In this document: positions 35,303 through 43,808 of the stretch, in pieces | Layout: each line of letters starts with the position of its first letter | Position numbering within the stretch: the stretch's first letter is position 1 | Assembly (NCBI RefSeq): GCF_024494355.1 | Contig: NZ_JAKNQY010000003.1 | Location: 7,666-71,665, forward strand | Length of the DNA: 64,000 bases | Reading direction: 5' to 3' | Source of the DNA: Pseudomonas sp. Q11 | GTDB taxonomy: Bacteria > Pseudomonadota > Gammaproteobacteria > Pseudomonadales > Pseudomonadaceae | The notes under the pieces: model-generated | Told to the model about the DNA's origin: nothing | Databases searched by the model: none | The model's input: only the letters and a program-made list of their open reading frames with translations | Made by a program: the position numbers and the translations under genes

Positions 35303-36433
35303 ATGCCCGATGCTTCCCGCCCCGCTCCTGCGCCTGAACTGCCTGCCCTGTTCGCCACGGTACGCCAGCACTTTCACGACGTGATCGTGCCGATGTGGCA
35401 AGGCCCGGGATGGAATGCCGAACTGGCGCTGCCCTATGAATCTCTCGATACCCGGCACAAGCCGCTCGCGCCCCAGCGCTACCGGGCCATGGCCTGTGCG
35501 CGGCAGTTATATGTGTTTGCCAGCCTGATCGGCGAAGTACCACAGGCCGAAGAACGGGCAGGCGCACTGTTCCGCTCGCTGCAGCGACACTTCCATGATG
35601 GCGAACATGGCGGCTGGTTCTACAGCGTTGACCCCCAAGGCGTACCGCTGGACACCGGCAAAGATCTCTACACCCACGCCTTCATCCTGTTTGCTTGCGC
35701 CCATTACTGGAGCAAGGTTCGCGAACCGCTGGTGGAGTCGGTGCTCAACGCAGCCCTCGAAGTCATCGCCCGGCGCTTTGCGACCGGAGACGGTCTTTAC
35801 GAGGCCAGCCTGGGACGCGATTGGTCGACACGCGAATCCGGCCCGTTGCAAAACCCGCTGATGCACCTGGCCGAAGCCTTCCTCGCCACCCTCTCGGTTC
35901 GCGACGACGTCAACGTCCATCAGGCATTGCTGGCCCTGTGCGATGCCATGTTCAAGCACTTCATCGACCCGCAGCAGCGCGTCATGATGGAAAAACCCGT
36001 GAAGGCTGTGGATAACTGGTTTGAGCCAGGCCATCAGTTCGAGTGGTATTACTTGCTGGCCTCATCGCCCATGTTGCGCGGCGGTAAGTTGCACACAGCC
36101 CTTGAGAGCAGCTTCAACCGTACCGAACAGCAAGGCGTGAGCCCGCAGTCCGGCGCGGTGTGCGCCATGCTGAGCCTGGGATCACAGGTTGCGCCGCGGG
36201 ACGCCACCCAGCGCATCTGGGCCCAGGCCGAGTATATTCGGGCATTGACCCTGCGCCCCGAAAGCCAGACGTTGCTGCGCCAGTTGCAGGCGTTGCAGCA
36301 ACACTTCCTGCGCCCCGAAGGCTGGCATGAATGCCTGGACGCTGACGGCACTGTCAGCCGCCAGGACATGCCATCGACCACGCCTTATCACTTGATGACC
36401 TGCTATCGCGGGTTGGCTGATTATCTGGGCTGA
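35303..36433 (+). CDS. AGE-family sugar epimerase/isomerase
   Basis: This 376-residue protein of the N-acylglucosamine 2-epimerase family has an (alpha/alpha)6 barrel. Family landmarks are the early ALPYESLDTRHKPLAPQRYRAMACARQLYVF segment, GGWFYSVDPQGVPLDTGKDLYTHAFILFACAHYW near residues 105-138, NPLMHLAEAFLA near 190, and WFEPGHQFEWYYLL near 238. These contain the expected catalytic histidines and arginines. Pseudomonas members of this size are often D-mannose/D-fructose isomerases, but the substrate cannot be fixed from sequence. It is a single gene between repeat clusters, and no sugar transport genes are nearby. Confidence 0.85.
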   Translation: MPDASRPAPAPELPALFATVRQHFHDVIVPMWQGPGWNAELALPYESLDTRHKPLAPQRYRAMACARQLYVFASLIGEVPQAEERAGALFRSLQRHFHDGEHGGWFYSVDPQGVPLDTGKDLYTHAFILFACAHYWSKVREPLVESVLNAALEVIARRFATGDGLYEASLGRDWSTRESGPLQNPLMHLAEAFLATLSVRDDVNVHQALLALCDAMFKHFIDPQQRVMMEKPVKAVDNWFEPGHQFEWYYLLASSPMLRGGKLHTALESSFNRTEQQGVSPQSGAVCAMLSLGSQVAPRDATQRIWAQAEYIRALTLRPESQTLLRQLQALQQHFLRPEGWHECLDADGTVSRQDMPSTTPYHLMTCYRGLADYLG

Positions 36434-36439
36434 CCGATA

Positions 36440-36726
36440 AATCGCTATCGCGGGCAAGCCTTGCTCCCACAGGGCTTTGGCCGACCTTGCCCCCCATGGA
36501 TAGTCAACTCTGTGGGAGCAAGGCTTGTCCCATGGATGAGTCAACTCTGTGGGGAGCAAGGCTTGTCCCCATAGATGAGTCAACTCTGTGGGGAGCAAGG
36601 CTTGTCCCATGGATGAGTCAACTCTGTGGGGAGCAAGGCTTGTCCCCATAGATGAGTCAACTCTGTGGGAGCAAGGCTTGTCCCATGGATGAGTCAATTC
36701 TGTGGGAGCAAGGCTTGCCCGCGATG
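36440..36726. repeat. REP unit followed by six-copy alternating tandem array
   Basis: A single REP unit (36444-36472) is followed by six tandem units of 37-39 bases, starting TCAACTC at 36504, 36541, 36580, 36618, 36657 and 36694. Units end alternately in CCCATGGATGAG and CCCCATAGATGAG, so a two-unit block seems to have been amplified. The last unit grades into a normal REP tail (CTTGCCCGCGATG). No spacer sequences or Cas genes are present. Confidence 0.9.
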
Positions 36727-36741
36727 AACGATAACGCGGTC

Positions 36742-37506
36742 TTACGCCTTGTTGCGCTCGATGGCAAACCCGGCCCAGGTCTGGCTCACCGGCATCAACT
36801 CCAGGCTGTTGATGTTGATGTGAGCCGGGGCATTGAGCACCCAGAAGATGGTATCGGCGATATCCTGCGGCTGGATCGGCTCGGCCCCGGCATAGGTCGC
36901 GTTGTAGCGCTCCTGATCACCCGCGAAACGCACCAGGGAAAACTCGCTCTCGCACAGGCCCGGCTCGATGTTGCTCACCCGCACGCCTGTCCCTTGCAGA
37001 TCGCAACGCAGGTTCAGGGAGAACTGTTTGACGAACGCCTTGCTCGCGCCATACACGTGGCTGCCAGGGTACGGATAGTTGCCGGCGATGGAGCCCAGGT
37101 TGACGATCCCGGCACCACGGCCATGGGCGATCAGCCGCGGCAACAGCAGACGGGTGCTGTAGATCAAGCCTTTCACGTTGGTATCGACCATCGTGTCCCA
37201 GTCATCGAGGTCGCACTTGGGCGCTGGATCAACGCCCAGGGCCAGGCCGGCGTTGTTGATCAACCCCCGCAACTTGGCAAAGGACGGTGGCAGGTTGGCG
37301 ATCGCCTCTTCCATGGCTTTGCGATCACGCACGTCAAGCACCAGGCCATGCACTTCGGTCTGCTTCGACAACTCGGCACACAGGGCGTTGAGGCGTTCTT
37401 CACGACGACCGGTCAGCACCAGTTTCCAGCCTGCCTCGGCAAAACGACGGGCACAGGCTTCACCGAAACCGGACGTTGCGCCGGTAATAAACAGGGTGTT
37501 GGACAT
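36742..37506 (-). CDS. Short-chain dehydrogenase, YdfG-like 3-hydroxy acid dehydrogenase
   Basis: This 254-residue SDR enzyme closely resembles E. coli YdfG, an NADP-dependent dehydrogenase of 3-hydroxy acids such as serine and allo-threonine. The cofactor motif is TGATSGFGEACARRF at residues 8-22, followed by TGRREERL, which indicates NADP. The structural motif is NNAGLALG near 85-92. The catalytic set is the Ser of LGSIAGNYPYPG with YGASK near 150. The YdfG-type end PAHININSLELMPVSQTWAGFAIERN is present. The ATG at 37506 is followed by MSNTLFITG and preceded by CCAAGGAGAAC. Confidence 0.88.
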   Translation of the reverse strand: MSNTLFITGATSGFGEACARRFAEAGWKLVLTGRREERLNALCAELSKQTEVHGLVLDVRDRKAMEEAIANLPPSFAKLRGLINNAGLALGVDPAPKCDLDDWDTMVDTNVKGLIYSTRLLLPRLIAHGRGAGIVNLGSIAGNYPYPGSHVYGASKAFVKQFSLNLRCDLQGTGVRVSNIEPGLCESEFSLVRFAGDQERYNATYAGAEPIQPQDIADTIFWVLNAPAHININSLELMPVSQTWAGFAIERNKA

Positions 37507-37683
37507 CGTGTTCTCCTTGGGGCTCAAAACAGCCAATGAATGGAAGTCGGCCCACAGCATGCCCGGCCTGACACGGTAGGGGCAAGACTTCTGGAGACAA
37601 GGTTGCACCCCAAGGATTGCTCATAAAACAACCAAACAGCGCCAGGCCTTATTAAACAAGGGCCACAGGCGGTTGCCCGCACC

Positions 37684-38171
37684 TTATCCACAGGCGGGTC
37701 CACAGCAATCGGGGGCAAGTGCAAATTCCACAAGCCACTGTGCATAAGGCTTTGCGAGGGGTTTGGAAAATTTTTTCCCTTGACCCTGGAATGCAGGTTG
37801 TGCAGATCGACTTATCTGCTATAAGCCGACGGTAAAAAGAACGATGGCTTCAAGCCAGCAAATTCGGCCCTCCGCGCGGTCTTTCCAGAGTTTAATCACA
37901 GACTTATCCACAGCCTTGCGCACAGATTTTCAAACCTTTTGCAGCCCTCATAAAAGTGTTGACAACCATCGCTCCCGGTTGACCGAAAACCCCTGATCAA
38001 AAAACAACCATAGGCTTGAAAGCCACGTATTCAGAGGCTTTCAGCCAGCTACTCCCACGTTACCCACAGCCGGTTCCACAGCAAACGGGGACAAGTCAAA
38101 ACTGTGACAAAACAACTATTTGCGGCGACTTTATGTCGCGGTTTCGCAGGGGCTCAGGATTGTTGTCCACA
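37684..38171. other. Cluster of DnaA-box-like sites with a 42-base direct repeat
   Basis: The 850-base gap before livF contains two perfect TTATCCACA boxes (37684-37692, 37904-37912) and a perfect minus-strand TTATGCACA (37739-37747). Near matches are TTACCCACA (38060) and TTGTCCACA (38163). Two 42-base segments, 37684-37725 and 38060-38101, are identical at 35 positions. Each contains a box followed by a TCCACAGCAA motif and a G-run. A sigma-70-like TTGTGC-N16-TATAAG lies at about 37798-37825. No gene is credible in the stretch. A DnaA-titrating or replication-related site is possible but unproven. Confidence 0.6.
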
Positions 38172-38195
38172 ATTCTCGGGCACAGCACCAAACCC

Positions 38196-38285
38196 TGTGG
38201 GAGCGAGCCTGCTCGCGATAGGGTCATGTCCGATATAAAGAGGTTGGATGGTCCGGTGCCATCGCGAGCAGGCTCGCTCCCACAA
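38196..38285. repeat. REP inverted pair
   Basis: Two facing REP units with a 40-base spacer, between the DnaA-box cluster and the livF terminator. Confidence 0.9.
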
Positions 38286-38310
38286 GGGGATGGGTGGTGG
38301 ATTTAAAGAT

Positions 38311-38342
38311 AAAAAAACCGGCGATCAATCGCCGGTTTTTTC
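38311..38342. terminator. Bidirectional terminator after livF
   Basis: An ACCGGCGA-TCAA-TCGCCGGT stem is flanked by an A-run on the left and a T-run on the right, so it can end transcripts from both sides. It lies 15 bases beyond the livF stop. Confidence 0.9.
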
Positions 38343-38356
38343 ATGGCTGGCTCGTG

Positions 38357-39073
38357 TCAATGCCCGCCCAGGTACGCGTTGCGCACCTCTTCATTGACGA
38401 GCAGTTCCTTGCCGGTGCCGGTCAGGCGGATTTCACCGTTGACCATCACATAGGCCCGGTCCGACAGCCTGAGGGCGTGGTTGGCGTTCTGCTCCACCAG
38501 AAAGATCGTCATGCCGGTGGACGCCAGTTCACGCAAAGTGGCGAAAATCTGTTTCACCACGATCGGCGCCAGCCCGAGGCTGGGTTCATCGAGCAGCAAC
38601 AACTTGGGCCGGCTCATCAGCGCCCGGGCGATGGCGAGCATCTGCTGCTCGCCGCCGGACATGGTCATGGCCCGCTGGTTGCGCCGTTCCTTGAGCCGCG
38701 GAAACAGCTCGAACATGCGCTGCATGTCTTCGCTGGCGTGCTTGTCACCGATGGGAATGGTGCCCATCAACAGGTTTTCCTCGACCGTCATGTCAGGGAA
38801 TACCCGCCGCCCTTCCGGCGATTGGGCGATGCCGTTGGAAGCAATGTAGTGGGACGATTTATGCGTGATGTCCACGCCCTGATAAATAATCTGCCCACTC
38901 GCCGCCCGCGGCTGGCCGAAGATCGACATCAGCAACGTGGACTTGCCGGCACCGTTGGAGCCGATCAGGCTGACGGTTTCGCCTTCCCCAATGTGCATCG
39001 AGACTTTTTTCAGGGCCTGGATCGGCCCGTAGAATACGTCCAGCTCCTTGAGTTCGAGGATAGGTCCACTCAT
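38357..39073 (-). CDS. livF: Branched-chain amino acid ABC transporter ATP-binding protein LivF
   Basis: LivF (BraG in P. aeruginosa) is one of two ATPases of the high-affinity Leu/Ile/Val importer. The 238-residue protein begins MSGPILELKELDVFYGPIQALKKVSM. Walker A is GSNGAGKSTLL, the Q-loop region is IAQSPEGRRVFPDMTVEENLLMG, the signature is MSGGEQQMLAIARAL, and Walker B is LLLLDEPSLGLAP with EQNANHAL after it. It overlaps livG by four bases and is the last gene before a strong terminator. Confidence 0.96.
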   Translation of the reverse strand: MSGPILELKELDVFYGPIQALKKVSMHIGEGETVSLIGSNGAGKSTLLMSIFGQPRAASGQIIYQGVDITHKSSHYIASNGIAQSPEGRRVFPDMTVEENLLMGTIPIGDKHASEDMQRMFELFPRLKERRNQRAMTMSGGEQQMLAIARALMSRPKLLLLDEPSLGLAPIVVKQIFATLRELASTGMTIFLVEQNANHALRLSDRAYVMVNGEIRLTGTGKELLVNEEVRNAYLGGH

Positions 39074-39942
39074 ACCAGCTCCTCTTCATCGGCACCCAGG
39101 TAGGCGGCGATCACCTTCGGATCGTTGCGAATCGCCTCGGGACCGCCCTCGGCGATCACGTTGCCGTGGTCCAGCACCACGATGTGGTCGGAAATGCTCA
39201 TTACCATGCCCATGTCGTGTTCGATCAGCACCACGGTCAGATCGTGCTCGTCGCGCAGCAGTCGGATCATCGCGCTCAGCGCTTCGGTTTCCTGAGGGTT
39301 GAGGCCGGCGGCCGGTTCGTCGAGGCAGATAATTTGCGGACGGGTGCACATGGCCCGGGCAATTTCCAGGCGCCGTTGCTGGCCGTAGGAAAGTTCGCCC
39401 GCCAGACGGTTCGCGCAATCCACCAGGTTCACCACTTCCAGCCAGTAAAAGGCATGGTCCAGGGCATCGCTTTCTGCCTGGCGGTATCCCTTGGTGTTAA
39501 GCACGCCTGCCACCAGACTGCGGTTGACCCACATGTGCTGGGCCACCAACAGGTTCTCCAGCACGGACATTTCCTTGAACAAGCGAATGTTCTGGAAAGT
39601 CCGCGCCAGGCCTGCGCGGTTCACCAGATGGGTGCCGCCGAACATCTTGTAGAACACCCGACTGGCGAGGGTTTTGGGGGACACGAAGTCGGTCGGACGA
39701 AACGGTTCGCCCAACAGCTTGATGACATCGGTCCGTTCGCCACGCACGTTGAGCTCGATTTTGCCGCCTGTGGCCTTGTAGAAACCGGTCAGGCAGTTGA
39801 ACACCGTGGTCTTGCCCGCACCGTTGGGACCGATCAGGGCGAAGATCGAGTTGCGCTTGACTTGCAGGCTGACGTCGCTAAGGGCCTTGATCCCACCAAA
39901 CTGCATCATCAGGTTTTCAACGGAAAGCACGACTTCGCTCAT
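39070..39942 (-). CDS. livG: Branched-chain amino acid ABC transporter ATP-binding protein LivG
   Basis: LivG (BraF) is the partner ATPase of LivF. The 290-residue protein has Walker A GPNGAGKTTVFNCLTGFY near residues 36-53, signature LSYGQQRRLEIARAM, Walker B IICLDEPAAGLNPQE, and the LivG-specific ARTFQNIRLFKEMSVLENLLVAQH region. It overlaps livM at its start and livF at its end, by four bases each, so livMGF translation is coupled. Confidence 0.96.
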   Translation of the reverse strand: MSEVVLSVENLMMQFGGIKALSDVSLQVKRNSIFALIGPNGAGKTTVFNCLTGFYKATGGKIELNVRGERTDVIKLLGEPFRPTDFVSPKTLASRVFYKMFGGTHLVNRAGLARTFQNIRLFKEMSVLENLLVAQHMWVNRSLVAGVLNTKGYRQAESDALDHAFYWLEVVNLVDCANRLAGELSYGQQRRLEIARAMCTRPQIICLDEPAAGLNPQETEALSAMIRLLRDEHDLTVVLIEHDMGMVMSISDHIVVLDHGNVIAEGGPEAIRNDPKVIAAYLGADEEELV

Positions 39943-41219
39943 GGCGCTACTCCCTTACGCGGCGTCACCCCGGTACGACTGATGCGAATCAGGCCGCGAG
40001 GGCGCCAGATCATCATCAACACCATCAGCACGCCGAACAGCAGCACCCGGTATTCCGAGAAGCTGCGCAGCAACTCCGGTGCCACGGTGAGGACAAATGC
40101 GGCGATGACCACGCCCACCGTCGACCCCATGCCGCCCAATACCACGATCGCCAGAATCAGCGCCGACTCGAAGAAGGTAAACGACGACGGGTTGACGAAC
40201 CCCTGGTAACTGGCGAAGAACACACCCGCCAGGCCCGCCGTGGAAGCACCAATGGTGAACGCCGAGAGCTTGACCAGTACATGGTTCAGGCCCATGGAGC
40301 GGCAGGCGATCTCGTCTTCGCGCAAGGCTTCCCAGGCGCGGCCGACCGGCATACGGGTCAGGCGATGCTTGACGTAGAGCACCAGCAGCACGGTGATGAA
40401 CAGCACGATGTAGATGAACAGGAATTTGACGTTAGGGTTGTAGGCCATGCCGAAGAACTCGTGGAACGGCACCCCGCCCTCCTTCGCTCGCCGGCCGAAC
40501 TCCAGGCCGAAGAAGGTTGGCGACGGTACCGGCATGCCGTTCGGCCCGCCGGTAAACGACAGCCAGTTGTTGAGCACCAGCCGGATGATCTCGCCAAAAC
40601 CCAGGGTCACGATGGCCAGGTAGTCACCGTGCATTCGCAACACCGGGAATCCTAATATGCACCCGGCCATCGCCGCCGCAATCGCCGCCAGTGGCAGCAC
40701 CGTCCAGAACCCCAGCCCCAGGTATTGGTAACCCAGCGCCAGGCCATAGGCGCCAATGGCATAGAACGCCACGTAACCCAGGTCGAGCAACCCGGCCAGG
40801 CCGACCACGATGTTCAGGCCCAGGCCCAGCAGTACATAGATCAGTCCGAGGATGACCACCGTGAGCACGTATTTGTTGGCAAAAAACGGGAACACGATGG
40901 CGATCACGATCAGCGCCGGGATGATCCAGCGCAGACGCGACTTGTAGTCCGGGGGCAACACATGCACGCCGGAGCTGGTGCTTTCAAAACCCTGGAGAAT
41001 CTTCAGTCCCTTGGGGGTTTGCAGAAACAGGCTCAAGGCAAAGCGCCCGACCATCACGATCGCCACCAACCAGCCCACGCGAGCCGGTTGCAGGTTGAAG
41101 CTGTAGCCGTCGAGCACTACGCCGACAATCGGCCCGAACACGATCAGCGAGATCAGGCCGGCCAGGATCGCGTCGATGACGCTCTTTTTGATATCAATCG
41201 GTTTATTGGCAGCAGACAT
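39939..41219 (-). CDS. livM: High-affinity branched-chain amino acid permease LivM
   Basis: LivM (BraE) is a membrane channel subunit of the importer. The 426-residue protein begins MSAANKPIDIKKSVIDAILAGLISLIVFGP. About ten helices include the family core YVLLGLGLNIVVGLAGLLDLGYVAFYAIGAY, LAIVTLGFGEIIRLVLNNW and IGASTAGLAGVFFASYQGFVNPSSFTFFES. The ATG at 41219 has GAAGGTATAAG just before it. The long open frame upstream of this ATG covers livH and is not part of the gene. Two bases separate it from the livH stop. Confidence 0.95.
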   Translation of the reverse strand: MSAANKPIDIKKSVIDAILAGLISLIVFGPIVGVVLDGYSFNLQPARVGWLVAIVMVGRFALSLFLQTPKGLKILQGFESTSSGVHVLPPDYKSRLRWIIPALIVIAIVFPFFANKYVLTVVILGLIYVLLGLGLNIVVGLAGLLDLGYVAFYAIGAYGLALGYQYLGLGFWTVLPLAAIAAAMAGCILGFPVLRMHGDYLAIVTLGFGEIIRLVLNNWLSFTGGPNGMPVPSPTFFGLEFGRRAKEGGVPFHEFFGMAYNPNVKFLFIYIVLFITVLLVLYVKHRLTRMPVGRAWEALREDEIACRSMGLNHVLVKLSAFTIGASTAGLAGVFFASYQGFVNPSSFTFFESALILAIVVLGGMGSTVGVVIAAFVLTVAPELLRSFSEYRVLLFGVLMVLMMIWRPRGLIRISRTGVTPRKGVAP

Positions 41220-41221
41220 AC

Positions 41222-42136
<915 letters not shown>

Positions 42137-42263
42137 AACGCAATCTCACGCATTTGAGAGACTGCACGCACACCGCTGCGACGGACCGGGGTTCAGCCGC
42201 CGACGCTGCACGATGTGCGCGCAGCTCTCGGAAGAAAAGACAGGTATTGCATGGACACGGGTA

Positions 42264-42294
42264 AATCGCCCGGCACCTGGGGCGCCGGGCGATT
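42264..42294 (-). terminator. Intercistronic hairpin between livK and livH
   Basis: AATCGCCCGGC and GCCGGGCGATT form an 11-bp stem with a 9-base loop in the livK-livH gap. Read on the minus strand it lies 13 bases after the livK stop and is followed by only a weak T-run. It is more likely a partial terminator or mRNA stabiliser that favours binding-protein expression than a full stop. Confidence 0.65.
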
Positions 42295-42306
42295 CAGCCG
42301 CTCATG

Positions 42307-43443
42307 TCACTTCTGTTTTTCCAGCTGATGGTATTTGCCGTCTTTGTCCCACTGGTAAACCACGTAGTCGGAGACTTTCAGGTCACCCTTGGAGTCCCAC
42401 TCCTTCTTGCCCATCACGGTCTGGACCGGATTGGCCTTGAGCCATTCAGCCGCGGCTTCGCCGTCATTTTTCTTGGCGCCGTTGAAACCGGCAGCCAAGG
42501 CCTGGATCGAGGCATAGGCATACAGGGTGTAGCCTTCCGGTTCGGTGCCCTTGGCACGGAACGCGTCCACCACAGCCTTGCTGTCTGGCAGCAGGCGCGG
42601 GTCGGCACCGAAGGTCATGTATACGCCGTCGACAAATTGCGGGCCGCCGGCGGTGGTGACCAGTTCGTCGGTGACGATGCCGTCGTCGGACATGAATTTC
42701 ACGTCCTTGAGGCCTTGTTCACGCAACTGGCGAACCAGTGGGCCGGCTTCCGGGTGCAGACCGCCGAAGTAGACCACGTCGGCACCGGCCGCACGGATCT
42801 TGGTGACCACGGCGCTGAAGTCTTTTTCGCCACGGGTCAGGCCTTCGTACAGCACCGGCTCAACGCCACGCTTGGCCAACTGCGCCTTGGTAGCATCCGC
42901 CAGGCCCTGGCCGTAGGTGTCCTTGTCGTGCAGGACGACGACTTTCTTGCCCTTGAGCACATCAACGATGTAGTCGCCGGCGACGATGCCCTGCTGGTCG
43001 TCACGACCGCACATACGGAACATCGCGCTTAGACCGCGCTCGGTGACCTGCGGGTTGGTGGAACCCGGGGTGATGGAAATGATGCCGGCATCACCGTAGA
43101 CCTCGGACGCCGGGATGGTGGACGAGGAGCAGAAGTGCCCGACCACGGCGAGAACCTTGTCCTGGTCGACAAAACGGTTGGCCACGGCCACGGCCTGCTT
43201 CGGTTCGCAGGCGTCATCGCCGGCCACCAACATGATTTTCTCGCCGTTCACGCCGCCTGCTGCATTGACCGCATCGGCCGCAGCCTGTGCGCCTTTCATG
43301 TACTGCTCGCCAAATGCCGCGTTGGCACCGGTCATCGGACCCGCTACGCCGATCTTGATGTCGGCCTGAGCAAACGCAGAAACACCCAGCGCAGCTGCCA
43401 CTGCGAGGGCCAGAAAGCCTTTCTTGTAAAACGTCTGGGACAT
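42307..43443 (-). CDS. livK: Branched-chain amino acid-binding protein LivK (BraC-like)
   Basis: This is the periplasmic Leu/Ile/Val receptor of the importer. The 378-residue precursor has a signal peptide of about 27 residues (YKKGFLALAVAAALGVSAFAQA). The mature part starts DIKIGVAGPMTGANAAFGEQYMKGAQAA. GHFCSSSTIPASEVYGDAGI and FRMCGRDDQQG carry the cysteines that form the family disulfides. The ATG at 43443 gives the expected signal. The gene leads the livKHMGF operon, with a hairpin before livH and an unusual motif array in its upstream region. Confidence 0.95.
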   Translation of the reverse strand: MSQTFYKKGFLALAVAAALGVSAFAQADIKIGVAGPMTGANAAFGEQYMKGAQAAADAVNAAGGVNGEKIMLVAGDDACEPKQAVAVANRFVDQDKVLAVVGHFCSSSTIPASEVYGDAGIISITPGSTNPQVTERGLSAMFRMCGRDDQQGIVAGDYIVDVLKGKKVVVLHDKDTYGQGLADATKAQLAKRGVEPVLYEGLTRGEKDFSAVVTKIRAAGADVVYFGGLHPEAGPLVRQLREQGLKDVKFMSDDGIVTDELVTTAGGPQFVDGVYMTFGADPRLLPDSKAVVDAFRAKGTEPEGYTLYAYASIQALAAGFNGAKKNDGEAAAEWLKANPVQTVMGKKEWDSKGDLKVSDYVVYQWDKDGKYHQLEKQK

Positions 43444-43589
43444 GAGGTGGTGCTCCAAGGTTTTTTTTAGTTGGCACTGCGACTTCACTGAAAAGCTCAG
43501 AGCAAGCGCCGTGCCATCGGTTTTTTATTCTTAGAAAAGTCGCTGCTTTATTGTTATTTCGACTGTTTCGAGCCCTTTTTTATTGGGCG

Positions 43590-43746
43590 TGCAACCGTCT
43601 AAACCGCACAAGGTACAACCGTATAACCAAATGGGTACAACCCTCCCTGAGCCATCATTGCAACCATCACATGAAACGACGTGCAACCCGCCTGTAACAA
43701 CCCGCGTCACCTAACTGCACACTGGCGGTGCACAACTGCTACAACC
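43590..43746 (-). promoter_or_regulatory. Evenly spaced GGTTGYA motif array upstream of livK
   Basis: The plus strand carries TGCAACC at 43590, 43659 and 43682, TACAACC at 43614, 43636 and 43740, TATAACC at 43622 and AACAACC at 43696. Five of these (43590, 43614, 43636, 43659, 43682) are 22-24 bases apart, close to two helical turns. The 365-base gap contains no gene. The array begins about 147 bases upstream of the livK ATG, suggesting several binding sites for one regulator. The protein that binds is unknown. Confidence 0.5.
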
Positions 43747-43808
43747 CGCACCATAACAGGCTAGACGTTGTGGGGGAAAACGAGTGCTCCGGCAACATTT
43801 TTCAACAT

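Noticed and set aside
36504..36726. Regular 37-39 base repeats resembling a CRISPR array.
   Set aside because: The whole unit is repeated with no unique spacers. The sequence is REP-derived and no cas genes are near.
38016..38306. 96-codon plus-strand frame in the DnaA-box region.
   Set aside because: Half of it is translated REP sequence (PCGSEPARD, SRAGSLPQ), a common artefact in this genome. No ribosome site is seen.
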